Shown here: piece after piece, positions 39,292 through 47,893 of the stretch
Layout of the letters: the number at the start of each line of letters is the position of its first letter
How positions within the stretch are numbered: the first letter of the stretch is position 1
Assembly (NCBI GenBank): GCA_000525025.1
Contig: JCKJ01000001.1
Span: 2,418,001-2,482,000, forward strand
Length of the DNA: 64,000 nt
Direction: 5' to 3'
From: Methylophilaceae bacterium 11
GTDB taxonomy: Bacteria > Pseudomonadota > Gammaproteobacteria > Burkholderiales > Methylophilaceae
Translations under genes and position numbers: made by a program
Notes under the pieces: generated by a model
What the model was told of the DNA's origin: nothing
Seen by the model: only the letters and a program-made list of their open reading frames with translations
The model's database searches: none

Positions 39292-39837
39292 TTAGCTTGC
39301 TGCCGGAGCAGGTGCGCCCATACTGCGAATCCATGCAATAATTTTTAACAATTCGTCTGGTGTAATCCCATTTTTAGGATCTGTCGGGTCCATCAAGCCA
39401 ACACCTTTTGCACCCATACCACCATTTGTACCATGCCAAACTGTCTCAAACATACCTTTATCTGTAGAGTCTTTAGGATAACGATAGGTTGGGCCGGTTA
39501 AACCAGGACCTACTTGACCTTTTGCTTCCGGGCCATGGCATTGCGTACAAGAGTACAACTGGAATACTTTTTTACCCTTAGCAATCGCTTCTTCGTTACC
39601 AATATATGGGTTATTACCTGTGGCCAAAAATTCTCTAGCTGCAGGCGTATCAAACAAAGCCGCATCGATCACCAATGGCTTGCTTTCTTGTGTGTCTACA
39701 AACTCAATTGCCTTACCTGATGGAGCAGCTGCAGCGGCTTTGTCACCACCGGCACTGCTTGCGCTGTTGTCAGCGTTACACCCTGTTAAACCTGCCACTA
39801 GCATCATCGTCAACATGCCAAGCTTGTAACTTTTCAT
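39292..39837 (-). CDS. lipoprotein c-type cytochrome, XoxG-like paralogue
   Basis: Monohaem cytochrome c of 181 residues with a lipoprotein signal peptide: lipobox LTGC at residues 17-20, then a Ser/Ala-rich linker. The haem site is CTQCHGPEAKGQVGPG near residue 97. The region TDKGMFETVWHGTNGGMG carries a probable axial methionine. It shares this layout with xoxG just upstream, so the two look like tandem paralogues, one soluble and one lipid-anchored. It is probably an electron carrier linked to methanol oxidation, perhaps at the membrane. Hairpins lie on both sides, suggesting its own transcript. Confidence 0.85.
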   Translation of the reverse strand: MKSYKLGMLTMMLVAGLTGCNADNSASSAGGDKAAAAAPSGKAIEFVDTQESKPLVIDAALFDTPAAREFLATGNNPYIGNEEAIAKGKKVFQLYSCTQCHGPEAKGQVGPGLTGPTYRYPKDSTDKGMFETVWHGTNGGMGAKGVGLMDPTDPKNGITPDELLKIIAWIRSMGAPAPAAS

Positions 39838-39872
39838 CTTCTGCCCCTATGCAAAATATAATTATACTGATC

Positions 39873-39909
39873 AAGAAAAAAGGTTGCTGTAATTATACAG
39901 CAACCTTTT
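39873..39909 (-). terminator. intrinsic terminator after xoxG
   Basis: A ten-base-pair stem AAGGTTGCTG/CAGCAACCTT with an eight-base loop is followed on the minus strand by a T run (TTTTTTC). It lies between the xoxG stop and the next cytochrome start. Confidence 0.85.
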
Positions 39910-39953
39910 GATTTTGTTACCTCACTGTAACTTGACCGTTACAAATGTGTGAT

Positions 39954-40484
39954 TTATTTTTTAGGTGTTTCGTTTAACCAAGGAGTATCGCCACCACCTC
40001 TGTACTGTGTACGCAACCATGCCTCAATTTTTAAAATATCATCGGTCGCTAAGTTTTCTGGGTTACCTAATTGGTTATGCCATGCAAACATACCGCCGTT
40101 ACTACCACCTGCAATCGTTTCAAACATGCCTTTATCAGTAATATGTTTTGCATATTGCCATGTGCTGTCAGTAATGTTTGGGCCCACTTGACCGCCACCA
40201 TTTGGACCATGACATTGTGTGCATGAGTAAAAACCAAATTTTTTCTTACCGGCTTTAGCTGCTTCTGGATCTTTTGCAAACGCTTTTGTATAAGGGTTTA
40301 CGCAAGTTGCCAAAAATTCTTTAGCTTGTGGTGTGTCAGTATCCACAACTTTAACGCCTAATGGACTGCCATCTTTTGTAGAAACTAAATCACACGCTGC
40401 ACCTGCTTGAAATGAAAGCGTAAGACCCGCTAATGTCAACATACCAACAAATAAAGTTGACTTTAATGCTTTATTGCCTAACAT
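39954..40484 (-). CDS. xoxG: cytochrome cL-type electron acceptor of XoxF (XoxG)
   Basis: Periplasmic monohaem cytochrome that accepts electrons from the PQQ methanol dehydrogenase. The haem motif is CTQCHGPNGGGQVGPN, and the MxaG/XoxG-like block TDKGMFETIAGGSNGGM follows. The signal peptide ends around FQAGA. The ATG at 40484 (MLGNKALKS) has AGGAGAA six bases upstream and is preferred over the open-frame start at 40508. It is encoded downstream of xoxJ and xoxF on the same strand, the usual xoxFJG set. About 176 residues. Confidence 0.88.
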   Translation of the reverse strand: MLGNKALKSTLFVGMLTLAGLTLSFQAGAACDLVSTKDGSPLGVKVVDTDTPQAKEFLATCVNPYTKAFAKDPEAAKAGKKKFGFYSCTQCHGPNGGGQVGPNITDSTWQYAKHITDKGMFETIAGGSNGGMFAWHNQLGNPENLATDDILKIEAWLRTQYRGGGDTPWLNETPKK

Positions 40485-40671
40485 GTTTTCTCCTAATCTA
40501 TATAACAATAATGAGCTACGTTTTGTTCATGCTAAGCGCACTGCCCAACGTATGATCATTTAACGAACTATTACTTGTTTGGTTGACACAATTTATTCAC
40601 AAGATTCTGTTAGCAAACAATCGCGAGATTCTACTTGTTTTTTAAAACTGTGTCACTCATAAATGATTAGT

Positions 40672-41577
40672 TTAATTACCTTTTTTGAACACATTATCAC
40701 CTTCAACCACTGGCACTGTTGGGATGCCGTAATCCGCTAAGATTTTTGCGATTTTATCTTTGTTGCGCTCTAAAGCTGCATCAATGTCTGCCATGCGTGC
40801 TTTATCTTTTTTACGCACGCCAACAGAGATATTCCAGTATTCCTTGCCTTTCAAATCAACGTTGTTGTATTCCGGAATAAACACCACATCCATAGGCACT
40901 GGAGATTTTTTGGCATAATAGCCAGCAATCGGCCCCCACATGATTGCAACATCAATTTCCTTCTTAGCTAAATCGTCAATCATAAAGCTAGTAGGCAAAT
41001 TCAAATCGCGCTGCATACGATAAGGTTTTGAGTATGCAATTAAGTCATGATCTCTTAATGGAATAGTGGCCGGACTTTGACCAATCACACCAATCACGCC
41101 CTTTTTCAAATCGGGCGAATCCCAATTGGTAATATTAAAACCGCTCTCCTTGCGCCACACAAACACATGGCCAGAGCGATAATATGGTTTAGATGTTCGT
41201 AAGGCATCGTAATCTGAAGTAGTACCGATGACTACATCACAGCGGCCAGCATTAATGGTATTTCTGAGAAAGCCTTGTCGATTGTAGGCATATGCAAATG
41301 TAAGTTTTTTACCTAAGTCCTTTGCCAACACTTCAGCAATCTTGTCTTCAAAACCTTCTTGTTTCAAATTTGAATACGGCATGTTGTCTGGGTCTGCACA
41401 AACCTTGAACTCAGTACCATCATCTACACGACGCACCTCACCAACGCGACCTTCATCTGCATTTAAAGATGGCAGCTCTTTATCGTCCAGCACTTTCTCA
41501 ATGGTCTCTTCAGCCAACACATGATTGCTTACCAACACCAAGCTCACCAATACTACTTTTAATTGTTTTAACATCAT
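40672..41577 (-). CDS. xoxJ: periplasmic substrate-binding-like protein XoxJ
   Basis: Periplasmic type-II solute-binding fold that accompanies XoxF; it is thought to help activate the dehydrogenase. After a signal peptide ending HVLA, the mature protein has FKVCADPDNMPYSN and CDVVIGTTSDYDALRTS, typical of quinoprotein-associated binding proteins. The open frame reaches 41703, but the ATG pair at 41577/41574 follows a GAGGG site and starts right before the signal peptide. There is no ABC transporter alongside. Between xoxF (separated by a terminator) and xoxG. About 301 residues. Confidence 0.9.
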   Translation of the reverse strand: MMLKQLKVVLVSLVLVSNHVLAEETIEKVLDDKELPSLNADEGRVGEVRRVDDGTEFKVCADPDNMPYSNLKQEGFEDKIAEVLAKDLGKKLTFAYAYNRQGFLRNTINAGRCDVVIGTTSDYDALRTSKPYYRSGHVFVWRKESGFNITNWDSPDLKKGVIGVIGQSPATIPLRDHDLIAYSKPYRMQRDLNLPTSFMIDDLAKKEIDVAIMWGPIAGYYAKKSPVPMDVVFIPEYNNVDLKGKEYWNISVGVRKKDKARMADIDAALERNKDKIAKILADYGIPTVPVVEGDNVFKKGN

Positions 41578-41740
41578 CTCAACCCTCATATTATTAAGTG
41601 ACATACATCTACCACACTGTCTTCTGAGTACCACTAGGTTCAAAAGTTCTTTCTCATAGCAAATCAGAAAGAAGCATTGTAACCAAATGCTTCGCTTTAG
41701 CATACCAATCTGTATACATCTAAGTTTTATTCTCTACATA

Positions 41741-41770
41741 TAAAAAAACACCCCACCGAAGTGGGGTGTT
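41741..41770 (-). terminator. strong intrinsic terminator after xoxF
   Basis: The stem ACACCCCAC/GTGGGGTGT with a four-base TTCG loop (minus strand) is followed by seven T. It lies 60 bases after the xoxF stop and before xoxJ, so it limits or prevents readthrough and can make xoxF expression far higher than that of xoxJ-xoxG. Confidence 0.93.
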
Positions 41771-41829
41771 TAGTTTAGCTAATGAAAGCTGAGTTAACGT
41801 ATTAACGTTATAACTTAAGCAAGCCTAAA

Positions 41830-43704
41830 TTATAGTGAGAACACTGTTAATGCACCGCCGCCAGGAGCAGCGTTGTATTTTGTCAACTCTTTGTAACCAC
41901 CAGCAGCACCAAGTGCGTCTGTGTCGTTAGTCATACCAAGGTTCATCGCTACACCAGCCCAGCCACCGATACCTGATAGCACGCCAACGTGTTGTTTACC
42001 TTTTAAGCCGTATGTGAATGCATTACCAATCACGCCAGAACCTACTTGGAATTTCCAAAGTTCTTTACCTGATTGTGCATCAACAGCTTTGAACCAACGA
42101 TCTAAAGTACCGTAGAACACCAAGTTTGAAGCAGTAGTTAAAGCACCACCCCAAGCAGAGAATTTCTCTTTGTTGTACCAAACTTTTTTGTTGGTCATTG
42201 GATCATAAGCGCCGAAGCCACCCATTACGCCGTCAGGACCAGCAAACATAGTTAAAGTAGCACCAACCCATGGTTGACCAGCAACGTATTTAGACTCAAC
42301 TGGCTCGTATGTCATACACACGTGGTTCAATGGAGTGTAAATCAAACCAGTTTTTGGTGAGTATGCAGCTGGTTGTTGATCTTTAGTACCCAATGCAGCT
42401 GGGCAAACGCCTTTAGCATTGTAGTCTTGGTGTGTTGAAGCTTTAGCGTCTTTATGTGGCACGCCTGTTTTCATGTCAACGTGTGTTGCCCAGTTTACGA
42501 ATGGGTGTACTTTCTCAGCAGCAACTAAAGTACCGTTACCAGCTTGGAATGTGTACGCAAAACCGTTACGGTCATGGTGCCATGCGTATGTTTTGCCACC
42601 TTTGTCGAACAAGATTACTTCGTTGATACCATCATAATCCCACTCATCGTGTGGAGTCATTTGGTAGCCCCATTTTGCAACACCAGTGTCTAAGTCACGT
42701 GCGAAAATAGTCATAGACCATTTGTTGTCGCCTGGACGTACATCTGGGTTCCATACTGATGGGTTACCTGTACCGTAGTACACTAAGTTTGTACGTGCAT
42801 CATACGGCCACCAGCCCCATACAGAGCCACCACCATGTTGCCAACCATCTTTAACTGCTTGTGGTTTCAACCATGTACGTGTACCTAATTCTTTTTCGCC
42901 AGTTTTGATTTGGCTAGCATCTAGTGCTTTGAAAGAACCGCCTTGTTTGTTACCACCGTTAACGTCAGCATATACTGATAATGCGCTGTATTGTGGGTTT
43001 GCTGAGTTGAAATCAGCACCGATCAACACTTCAGCATCAGGACCTGTTGAGTAAGCTTTCCATGCCAAAGAACCATCTTTGATGTTGTATGCTGCGATAA
43101 AGCAACGTACACCGAACTCAGCACCAGAACAACCTGTCAATACTTTGTCTTTGATTACGTGTGGAGCGTTAGTGTTTGTAGCACCAACTTTTGGATCTGT
43201 GTTTTTAACTTCCCAAGCTTTAGCACCTGTTTTAGCATCTAAAGCAACCAACATACCGTCATTTTGTTGAAGGTAGATTTTACCGTCGCCGAAGCCTAAG
43301 CCACGTGAAACGTTATCGCAGCACAAAACAGCTTGTACTGATGGGTCTTGTTTAGGGAAATATGACCATACGATTTTTTGATTGTCGTTTAAGTCAAGTG
43401 CGTATACGTTGTTTGGGAATGCTGTATGTACATACATCATGTTACCAACAACCACTGGAGAACCTTCGTGACCACGGTTTACACCAGTAGCGAATGTCCA
43501 AGCAGCTTTCAGGTTTTTAACGTTACCTTTGTTGATTTGCGCTAATGAGCTGTAAGCTTGGTTAGTATGGTTACCACGTGGGTGAGCCCAGTTGTTTGCG
43601 TTTGCAATTGCCGCGTCTTGGTCTGCAGCTGCAGAAGCAATCATTGGCAATGCCATTGATGCTGCAACTAAACCTAGAGCTAATTTGATTTTATTAACTT
43701 GCAT
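41830..43704 (-). CDS. xoxF: lanthanide-dependent PQQ methanol dehydrogenase XoxF
   Basis: Periplasmic eight-bladed propeller enzyme oxidising methanol with PQQ and a lanthanide ion. The signal peptide ends near SAA. The vicinal disulfide LCCDNVS that packs on PQQ is present. Metal ligands fit the XoxF type: glutamate in CSGAEFGVR, asparagine in GTGNPSVW, and DEWDYDG. In the last, the first Asp of DYD is the catalytic base and the second is the extra lanthanide ligand, an alanine in calcium-type MxaF. The ATG at 43704 has GGAG upstream. At 624 residues it is longer than many XoxF5; XoxF4 is the likely clade in this family. Confidence 0.95.
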   Translation of the reverse strand: MQVNKIKLALGLVAASMALPMIASAAADQDAAIANANNWAHPRGNHTNQAYSSLAQINKGNVKNLKAAWTFATGVNRGHEGSPVVVGNMMYVHTAFPNNVYALDLNDNQKIVWSYFPKQDPSVQAVLCCDNVSRGLGFGDGKIYLQQNDGMLVALDAKTGAKAWEVKNTDPKVGATNTNAPHVIKDKVLTGCSGAEFGVRCFIAAYNIKDGSLAWKAYSTGPDAEVLIGADFNSANPQYSALSVYADVNGGNKQGGSFKALDASQIKTGEKELGTRTWLKPQAVKDGWQHGGGSVWGWWPYDARTNLVYYGTGNPSVWNPDVRPGDNKWSMTIFARDLDTGVAKWGYQMTPHDEWDYDGINEVILFDKGGKTYAWHHDRNGFAYTFQAGNGTLVAAEKVHPFVNWATHVDMKTGVPHKDAKASTHQDYNAKGVCPAALGTKDQQPAAYSPKTGLIYTPLNHVCMTYEPVESKYVAGQPWVGATLTMFAGPDGVMGGFGAYDPMTNKKVWYNKEKFSAWGGALTTASNLVFYGTLDRWFKAVDAQSGKELWKFQVGSGVIGNAFTYGLKGKQHVGVLSGIGGWAGVAMNLGMTNDTDALGAAGGYKELTKYNAAPGGGALTVFSL

Positions 43705-43884
43705 GTTGATCTCCAAAGTTATATTACTAAGGGTTAATTGAAAGCAAACTCGAATATTAAGGCACTAACTAGGTCTAGCGATTACCTCAATCTTAGAGCA
43801 TACTTTTCATCACATTTGCATGTGAGGAATGCAATATAAAACAACTTGTTTCTAATTGCAACAGTTTAGTTACAATTTATTAAC

Positions 43885-43900
43885 AAATATTCGAATATTT
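43885..43900. promoter_or_regulatory. 16-base palindrome in the xoxF/pip intergenic region
   Basis: AAATATTCGAATATTT is a perfect 16-base palindrome lying 181 bases before the xoxF ATG and 71 bases before the pip ATG. The half-site TCGAATATT recurs at 43750-43758, only 46 bases before xoxF, and TTGCAT...ATGCAA forms another inverted pair near 43814-43834. It could be an operator for either divergent gene. The region is AT-rich, so chance is possible. Confidence 0.35.
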
Positions 43901-43970
43901 TTTACAGCTATTTTTATCCAAAAATTAATACGGCAATTTATTCAATAAAATCAAAGAGAAAGAATTTTTA

Positions 43971-44927
43971 ATGTCTGCAAAAATCCAATCTGACTTGTAT
44001 CCAGAAATTCAACCTTTTCATAGCGATTGGTTACAAGTGGATCCTATCCACCGGGTTTATTTTGAACAATGCGGCAACCCAGATGGTCCAGCCGTTATTT
44101 TTCTGCACGGCGGCCCAGGCAGCGGATGCAATCCGACACAGCGTCGTTTTTTTGACCCCAAGCATTATCATGTGATTTTGTTCGATCAGCGTGGTTGCGG
44201 GCGCAGCACACCGGAAGGTGAAGTCATCAATAACACCACTGATGACCTTGTTGCAGATATAGAGCAAATTAGAAAGCATTTGAATATTAAACGCTGGCAT
44301 GTGTTTGGTGGCTCATGGGGCAGCACGCTAGCACTAAGTTATGCGTGCACACATCCCAGCGCTGTCATCAGCCTAGTACTGCGCGGCATTTTCTTGAGCC
44401 GCCCATTTGAGCTCAATTGGTTCTTAGGTCAAATCAATCTGTTTTTCCCAGACCAATGGCAAACTTTGTGTCACTACCTACCAGAGGCAGAGCGTGAATC
44501 GCCACTACATGCGTTTGAACGCTTGGTGTTTTCCGAAGACCCGAATATCAATATCCCTGCTGCGATTCATTGGAATGCTTACGAAAGCAGTATCATGAGT
44601 TTGGTTAATAATCCAAGCAGCAATCCCGTCAATGGCAAAGTGGAACTGGCGCGTGCACGCGTTCAAATCCACTATATATTGCATCAATGTTTTGTCGGGC
44701 AACGTGATTTGCTTCAAGAGGCATCAGAAAAACTTGCGAATACCCCAACGACGATTGTGCAAGGCCGCTATGATATGGTGTGCCCACCACAAACAGCATG
44801 GGAGTTGCATCAAGCAATGCCGCATGCGCAGTTTGTGATGGTGCCTGATGCAGGGCACTCCGCCATGGAAACTGGCACCTGCAACGCATTAGTGGCTGCA
44901 ACAAACCGCTACAAACACTTAGAATAG
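43971..44927 (+). CDS. pip: Proline iminopeptidase
   Basis: Alpha/beta-hydrolase (peptidase S33) of 318 residues that removes N-terminal proline. The oxyanion HGGPGSGCNPTQRRFFDP is near residue 46, the DQRGCGRSTPEG segment near 73, and the nucleophile serine in FGGSWGSTLALSYA near 113. The aspartate is in QGRYDMVCPP near 265, and the histidine in PDAGHSAME near 293. The length is typical of this family. Divergent from xoxF and followed by the YihY fusion 37 bases later. Confidence 0.93.
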   Translation: MSAKIQSDLYPEIQPFHSDWLQVDPIHRVYFEQCGNPDGPAVIFLHGGPGSGCNPTQRRFFDPKHYHVILFDQRGCGRSTPEGEVINNTTDDLVADIEQIRKHLNIKRWHVFGGSWGSTLALSYACTHPSAVISLVLRGIFLSRPFELNWFLGQINLFFPDQWQTLCHYLPEAERESPLHAFERLVFSEDPNINIPAAIHWNAYESSIMSLVNNPSSNPVNGKVELARARVQIHYILHQCFVGQRDLLQEASEKLANTPTTIVQGRYDMVCPPQTAWELHQAMPHAQFVMVPDAGHSAMETGTCNALVAATNRYKHLE

Positions 44928-44964
44928 CTAGCACGTATTTTTATCGGCCGCTTTATCAAACTAT

Positions 44965-46239
44965 ATGCAGATTAAAAAGTTACCTGACTTTAAAAAACTC
45001 GCGGATCACCCGGTGGTAACCACGCCGCTGAACTCTTACGCCAAGCAAGAATATGCGACACCGTTATTTGTGCTGCGCGAGACACTGGCAGGGTTTGGCC
45101 GCCACAACATCATGAGCTTGTCGGCTTCGCTTTCGTTTTATGCATTGTTTGCATTAATTCCCCTGGTACTGCTGATTTTCTTTTTACTAAGCCATCTGGT
45201 GTACTCATCCGATTATGCCATTGTTAAACTAGCGATCCTTACTGGCAATCTAGTACCTGATTTAAGTAGCAAGATTATGGTGGAAGTGTATAACGCCACC
45301 CAAACCAAAGCCGCTTGGGGTGCATTGGGGCTGATTGTGTTACTTTGGAGTGTCACACCACTGGCCAGCGCTATGCGCGCCTCCTTTTACACCATTGCCG
45401 CAAAAGTAGAAATGCCATCCTTTGTGATGCGACAAGTAAAAGACATCCTTTCCGTATTGGGCATACTGTTACTTTTTTTCTTATTTACCTCTGCAGGCTT
45501 TTTACTTGAACGTGTAGTAAGGTTTTTAGCCAATCACTTCTCCACCTTTCAGCTCAATGTATTAGGCTCTATATTTACCTTACTACTCACCACGCTATTA
45601 ATTACTGGGTTCTATCGTGTGTTTTTCCCCATGCGGGTAGCCTTTACACACTTGTTCATTGGTGCGTCGGTCACCGCACTACTGTGGCTAGCCATGCGGC
45701 CAGCCTTTGGCTTGTTTTTATCCATTAACGAAAACTACGGTGCGATTTTTGGCAGCATGAAAGCATTGTTTGTCTCCATCACCTGGCTGTATTTAAATTT
45801 TGCCGTATTTTTATTAGGGACAGAGCTAATTGCCACGCTCAGAAAAAAAGATGTACTGCTGCTCAAAGGCTTGTTCGACAACATCCCCAACAAGGCCAAT
45901 TACATTGATGCACTGATGCAGCGCTATGGTAAAAGCTATAGTCAACATGACACAGTCATCGAGCAAGGCAATATTGAACGCAATCTATACTTCATTGTGG
46001 ATGGCACTGTCCACATCACGCAAAATGGCACAGTTAAGCATGTTTTAAAATCCGGCGATTATTTTGGCGAGATTGCCATGCTGGCCGATCTGCCAGCCAA
46101 TGCCGATGCAATCGTCGCATCGGAACAGGCGCAGATTATCGTGATTTACGCAGAGAATATTGATACCATGCTGGCAGAAGACCCCAAGGTGGCCATGCAA
46201 CTATTAAGGCATTTGGCCAACCGGCTACAAAACAATTAA
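44965..46239 (+). CDS. YihY/BrkB-type membrane protein fused to a cyclic-nucleotide-binding domain
   Basis: The first ~300 of 424 residues match YihY/UPF0761, with about six membrane helices and the family segments FGRHNIMSLSASLSFYALF near 40 and NENYGAIFGSMKALFVSITW near 253. The last ~100 residues are a cNMP-binding-fold domain (VIEQGNIERNLYFIVDGTV, SGDYFGEIAMLADLPA). Its phosphate cassette keeps GEIAML but has PANADAIV where cAMP binders have PR(T/S)A, so the arginine holding the phosphate is missing. The domain may sense something else or only mediate contacts. No RNase BN activity should be assumed; that older label is obsolete. Confidence 0.85.
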   Translation: MQIKKLPDFKKLADHPVVTTPLNSYAKQEYATPLFVLRETLAGFGRHNIMSLSASLSFYALFALIPLVLLIFFLLSHLVYSSDYAIVKLAILTGNLVPDLSSKIMVEVYNATQTKAAWGALGLIVLLWSVTPLASAMRASFYTIAAKVEMPSFVMRQVKDILSVLGILLLFFLFTSAGFLLERVVRFLANHFSTFQLNVLGSIFTLLLTTLLITGFYRVFFPMRVAFTHLFIGASVTALLWLAMRPAFGLFLSINENYGAIFGSMKALFVSITWLYLNFAVFLLGTELIATLRKKDVLLLKGLFDNIPNKANYIDALMQRYGKSYSQHDTVIEQGNIERNLYFIVDGTVHITQNGTVKHVLKSGDYFGEIAMLADLPANADAIVASEQAQIIVIYAENIDTMLAEDPKVAMQLLRHLANRLQNN

Positions 46240-46275
46240 CCCAGATAACTACACACATATTTTTACCGACTCATC

Positions 46276-47796
46276 ATGGCTAAATCTTTTTCCAGCAGCC
46301 CACAGCCAAGCGTCATTCAGCAATTGATTCAACTGTTGAATCAAGGTCATCTAGCAATGGCCGAGCAAAAGGCAGTGGCACTGATTGCGCAACATCCACG
46401 CGAGTTTATTTTGCATCACGTATTAAGCCTAGCGCTGGACCAGCAACAAAAATATGCCGAGGCGGTGATGAGCTATCAGGCGGCGATTCAGCTTCAACCC
46501 AATATGCCAGATTTACATTTTAATTTGGCGATTGCGCACACCCAACTCAATCAGTTACAAGAAGCCGAGCACGCCTATCGCAAAGCAATTCAACTGCAGC
46601 CTGGCTTTTTTGAGGCGCATGGCAATTTGGGTACTATTCTGCAACGACAAGGCAATCTAGATGGCGCCATTCAGTGCTATCAAACCGGGTTACGCATTAA
46701 TCCACAAGATGCGCGTGGCCACTTTAACTTAGGCACCGTATTACGTGACAAAGGCTTACTACATGAAGCGGTGAAGCATTATCAACAAGCCATCCAACTG
46801 TTTCCAAACTATACCGATGCCTACAACAATTTAGGCGAAACATACCGCGATTTGGGCAATATGCCAGAGGCGATTCAGCAATATCAGCGCGCGCTATCAC
46901 TCAACGCGCAGCACGCCAGCGCCAACTACAACATGGCAGAATTTTTGTATCTGGCCAAACGATTTACAGAAGCCATCCCCTATTTTGAGCAATCACAACT
47001 GGATGATTGGCAAGAGCGCATTCTCTACTGCCTATATAAAGCCGAACAATTTGATGCATTTAAGCAAAAGCGCGATGCACTGATTCAACAAGCACCACAT
47101 ACCTCCCCTTTTTTGGCAACGCTCTCCACACATTACAGCATTAACTTTAACGAAGCAGATCCATACAATTTTTGCAAAGACGGATTACAGCATGTCTACC
47201 ATCGCGCCATTCCAGCGCTTGCACCGAACAGCGCGCTGCTCAACGCGCTGCTACATGATATTCACCATGCAGATATTGCAGAGCGTAAGCAAGCACGGCT
47301 GACCAATGGCAAGCAATCGGCGGGTAACTTATTCAAACGCCCAGAGGCTTCCTTTAGGCAATTGGCAGAGTTGATTCAGCAGGAGTTTGTCGCGTATCGC
47401 GAGCATTTTGCAGGAACTGACTGCACTTTAATCACCGCCTTCCCGCAAACATTGGAATTTACCAGTTCATGGTATGTCAGCATGCAGCAGGGCGGCCACT
47501 TAAATGCGCATATCCATGAAATTGGCTGGATTAGTGGCGCAGTCTACCTTGCCATGCCAGAGACCGAGGACGAAAAAGAAGGCGCATTTGAATACGGTAC
47601 ACATGGCGATGACTACCCGCAACAACATACAAACTTCCCCACCGCATTCATCAAACCCAATGTTGGCGATATCGTATTATTTCCATCGTCACTGTTTCAT
47701 CGCACCATTCCCTTTAGCGCACAACAAGCCCGTATTTGCATTGCGTTCGATCTAAAACCACAAAACCAATTCATGCATGCACGATCAAATTATTAA
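46276..47796 (+). CDS. TPR protein with C-terminal 2-oxoglutarate/Fe(II) oxygenase domain
   Basis: A 506-residue protein. Residues about 10-240 hold at least six TPR units (repeating FNLAIAHTQLNQLQEAEHAY, HGNLGTILQRQGNLDGAIQC and similar). The C-terminal ~200 residues resemble the 2OG-FeII_Oxy_5 family: HLNAHIHEIGWISGAVYLAM with the Fe-binding histidine near 411, GDIVLFPSSLFHRTIPF with the distal histidine near 473, and an arginine in ARICIAFDL. Such enzymes hydroxylate proteins or small molecules; the substrate is unknown. The TPR array is a likely substrate-recruiting module. No signal peptide. Start 36 bases after the YihY fusion. Confidence 0.85.
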   Translation: MAKSFSSSPQPSVIQQLIQLLNQGHLAMAEQKAVALIAQHPREFILHHVLSLALDQQQKYAEAVMSYQAAIQLQPNMPDLHFNLAIAHTQLNQLQEAEHAYRKAIQLQPGFFEAHGNLGTILQRQGNLDGAIQCYQTGLRINPQDARGHFNLGTVLRDKGLLHEAVKHYQQAIQLFPNYTDAYNNLGETYRDLGNMPEAIQQYQRALSLNAQHASANYNMAEFLYLAKRFTEAIPYFEQSQLDDWQERILYCLYKAEQFDAFKQKRDALIQQAPHTSPFLATLSTHYSINFNEADPYNFCKDGLQHVYHRAIPALAPNSALLNALLHDIHHADIAERKQARLTNGKQSAGNLFKRPEASFRQLAELIQQEFVAYREHFAGTDCTLITAFPQTLEFTSSWYVSMQQGGHLNAHIHEIGWISGAVYLAMPETEDEKEGAFEYGTHGDDYPQQHTNFPTAFIKPNVGDIVLFPSSLFHRTIPFSAQQARICIAFDLKPQNQFMHARSNY

Positions 47797-47814
47797 CATC
47801 CATAGCGCATGTAA

Positions 47815-47893
47815 ATATCGCGATAATAATTTGTGTGGTACCATTTAACTAAACAATGTAATGCATTGTTTTATTTAGTGTTAGCGCGATATA
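47815..47893. other. inverted-repeat-rich intergenic segment
   Basis: Within the 259-base gap before the HD-GYP gene, ATATCGCG (from 47815) can pair with CGCGATAT (ending near 47893). They enclose a hairpin CTAAACAATG/CATTGTTTTATTTAG. The left arm is itself palindromic (TATCGCGATA). It might be a structured leader or a decayed small repeat. No open frame or known riboswitch consensus was recognised. Confidence 0.3.

Noticed and set aside
41830-43704. Calcium-dependent methanol dehydrogenase MxaF
   Set aside because: The DYD motif with the second aspartate, and the absence of mxaI and other mxa genes nearby, favour lanthanide-type XoxF.
44965-46239. Ribonuclease BN
   Set aside because: The YihY family was once labelled RNase BN, but it is a membrane protein family and that enzyme is now assigned to a different gene.
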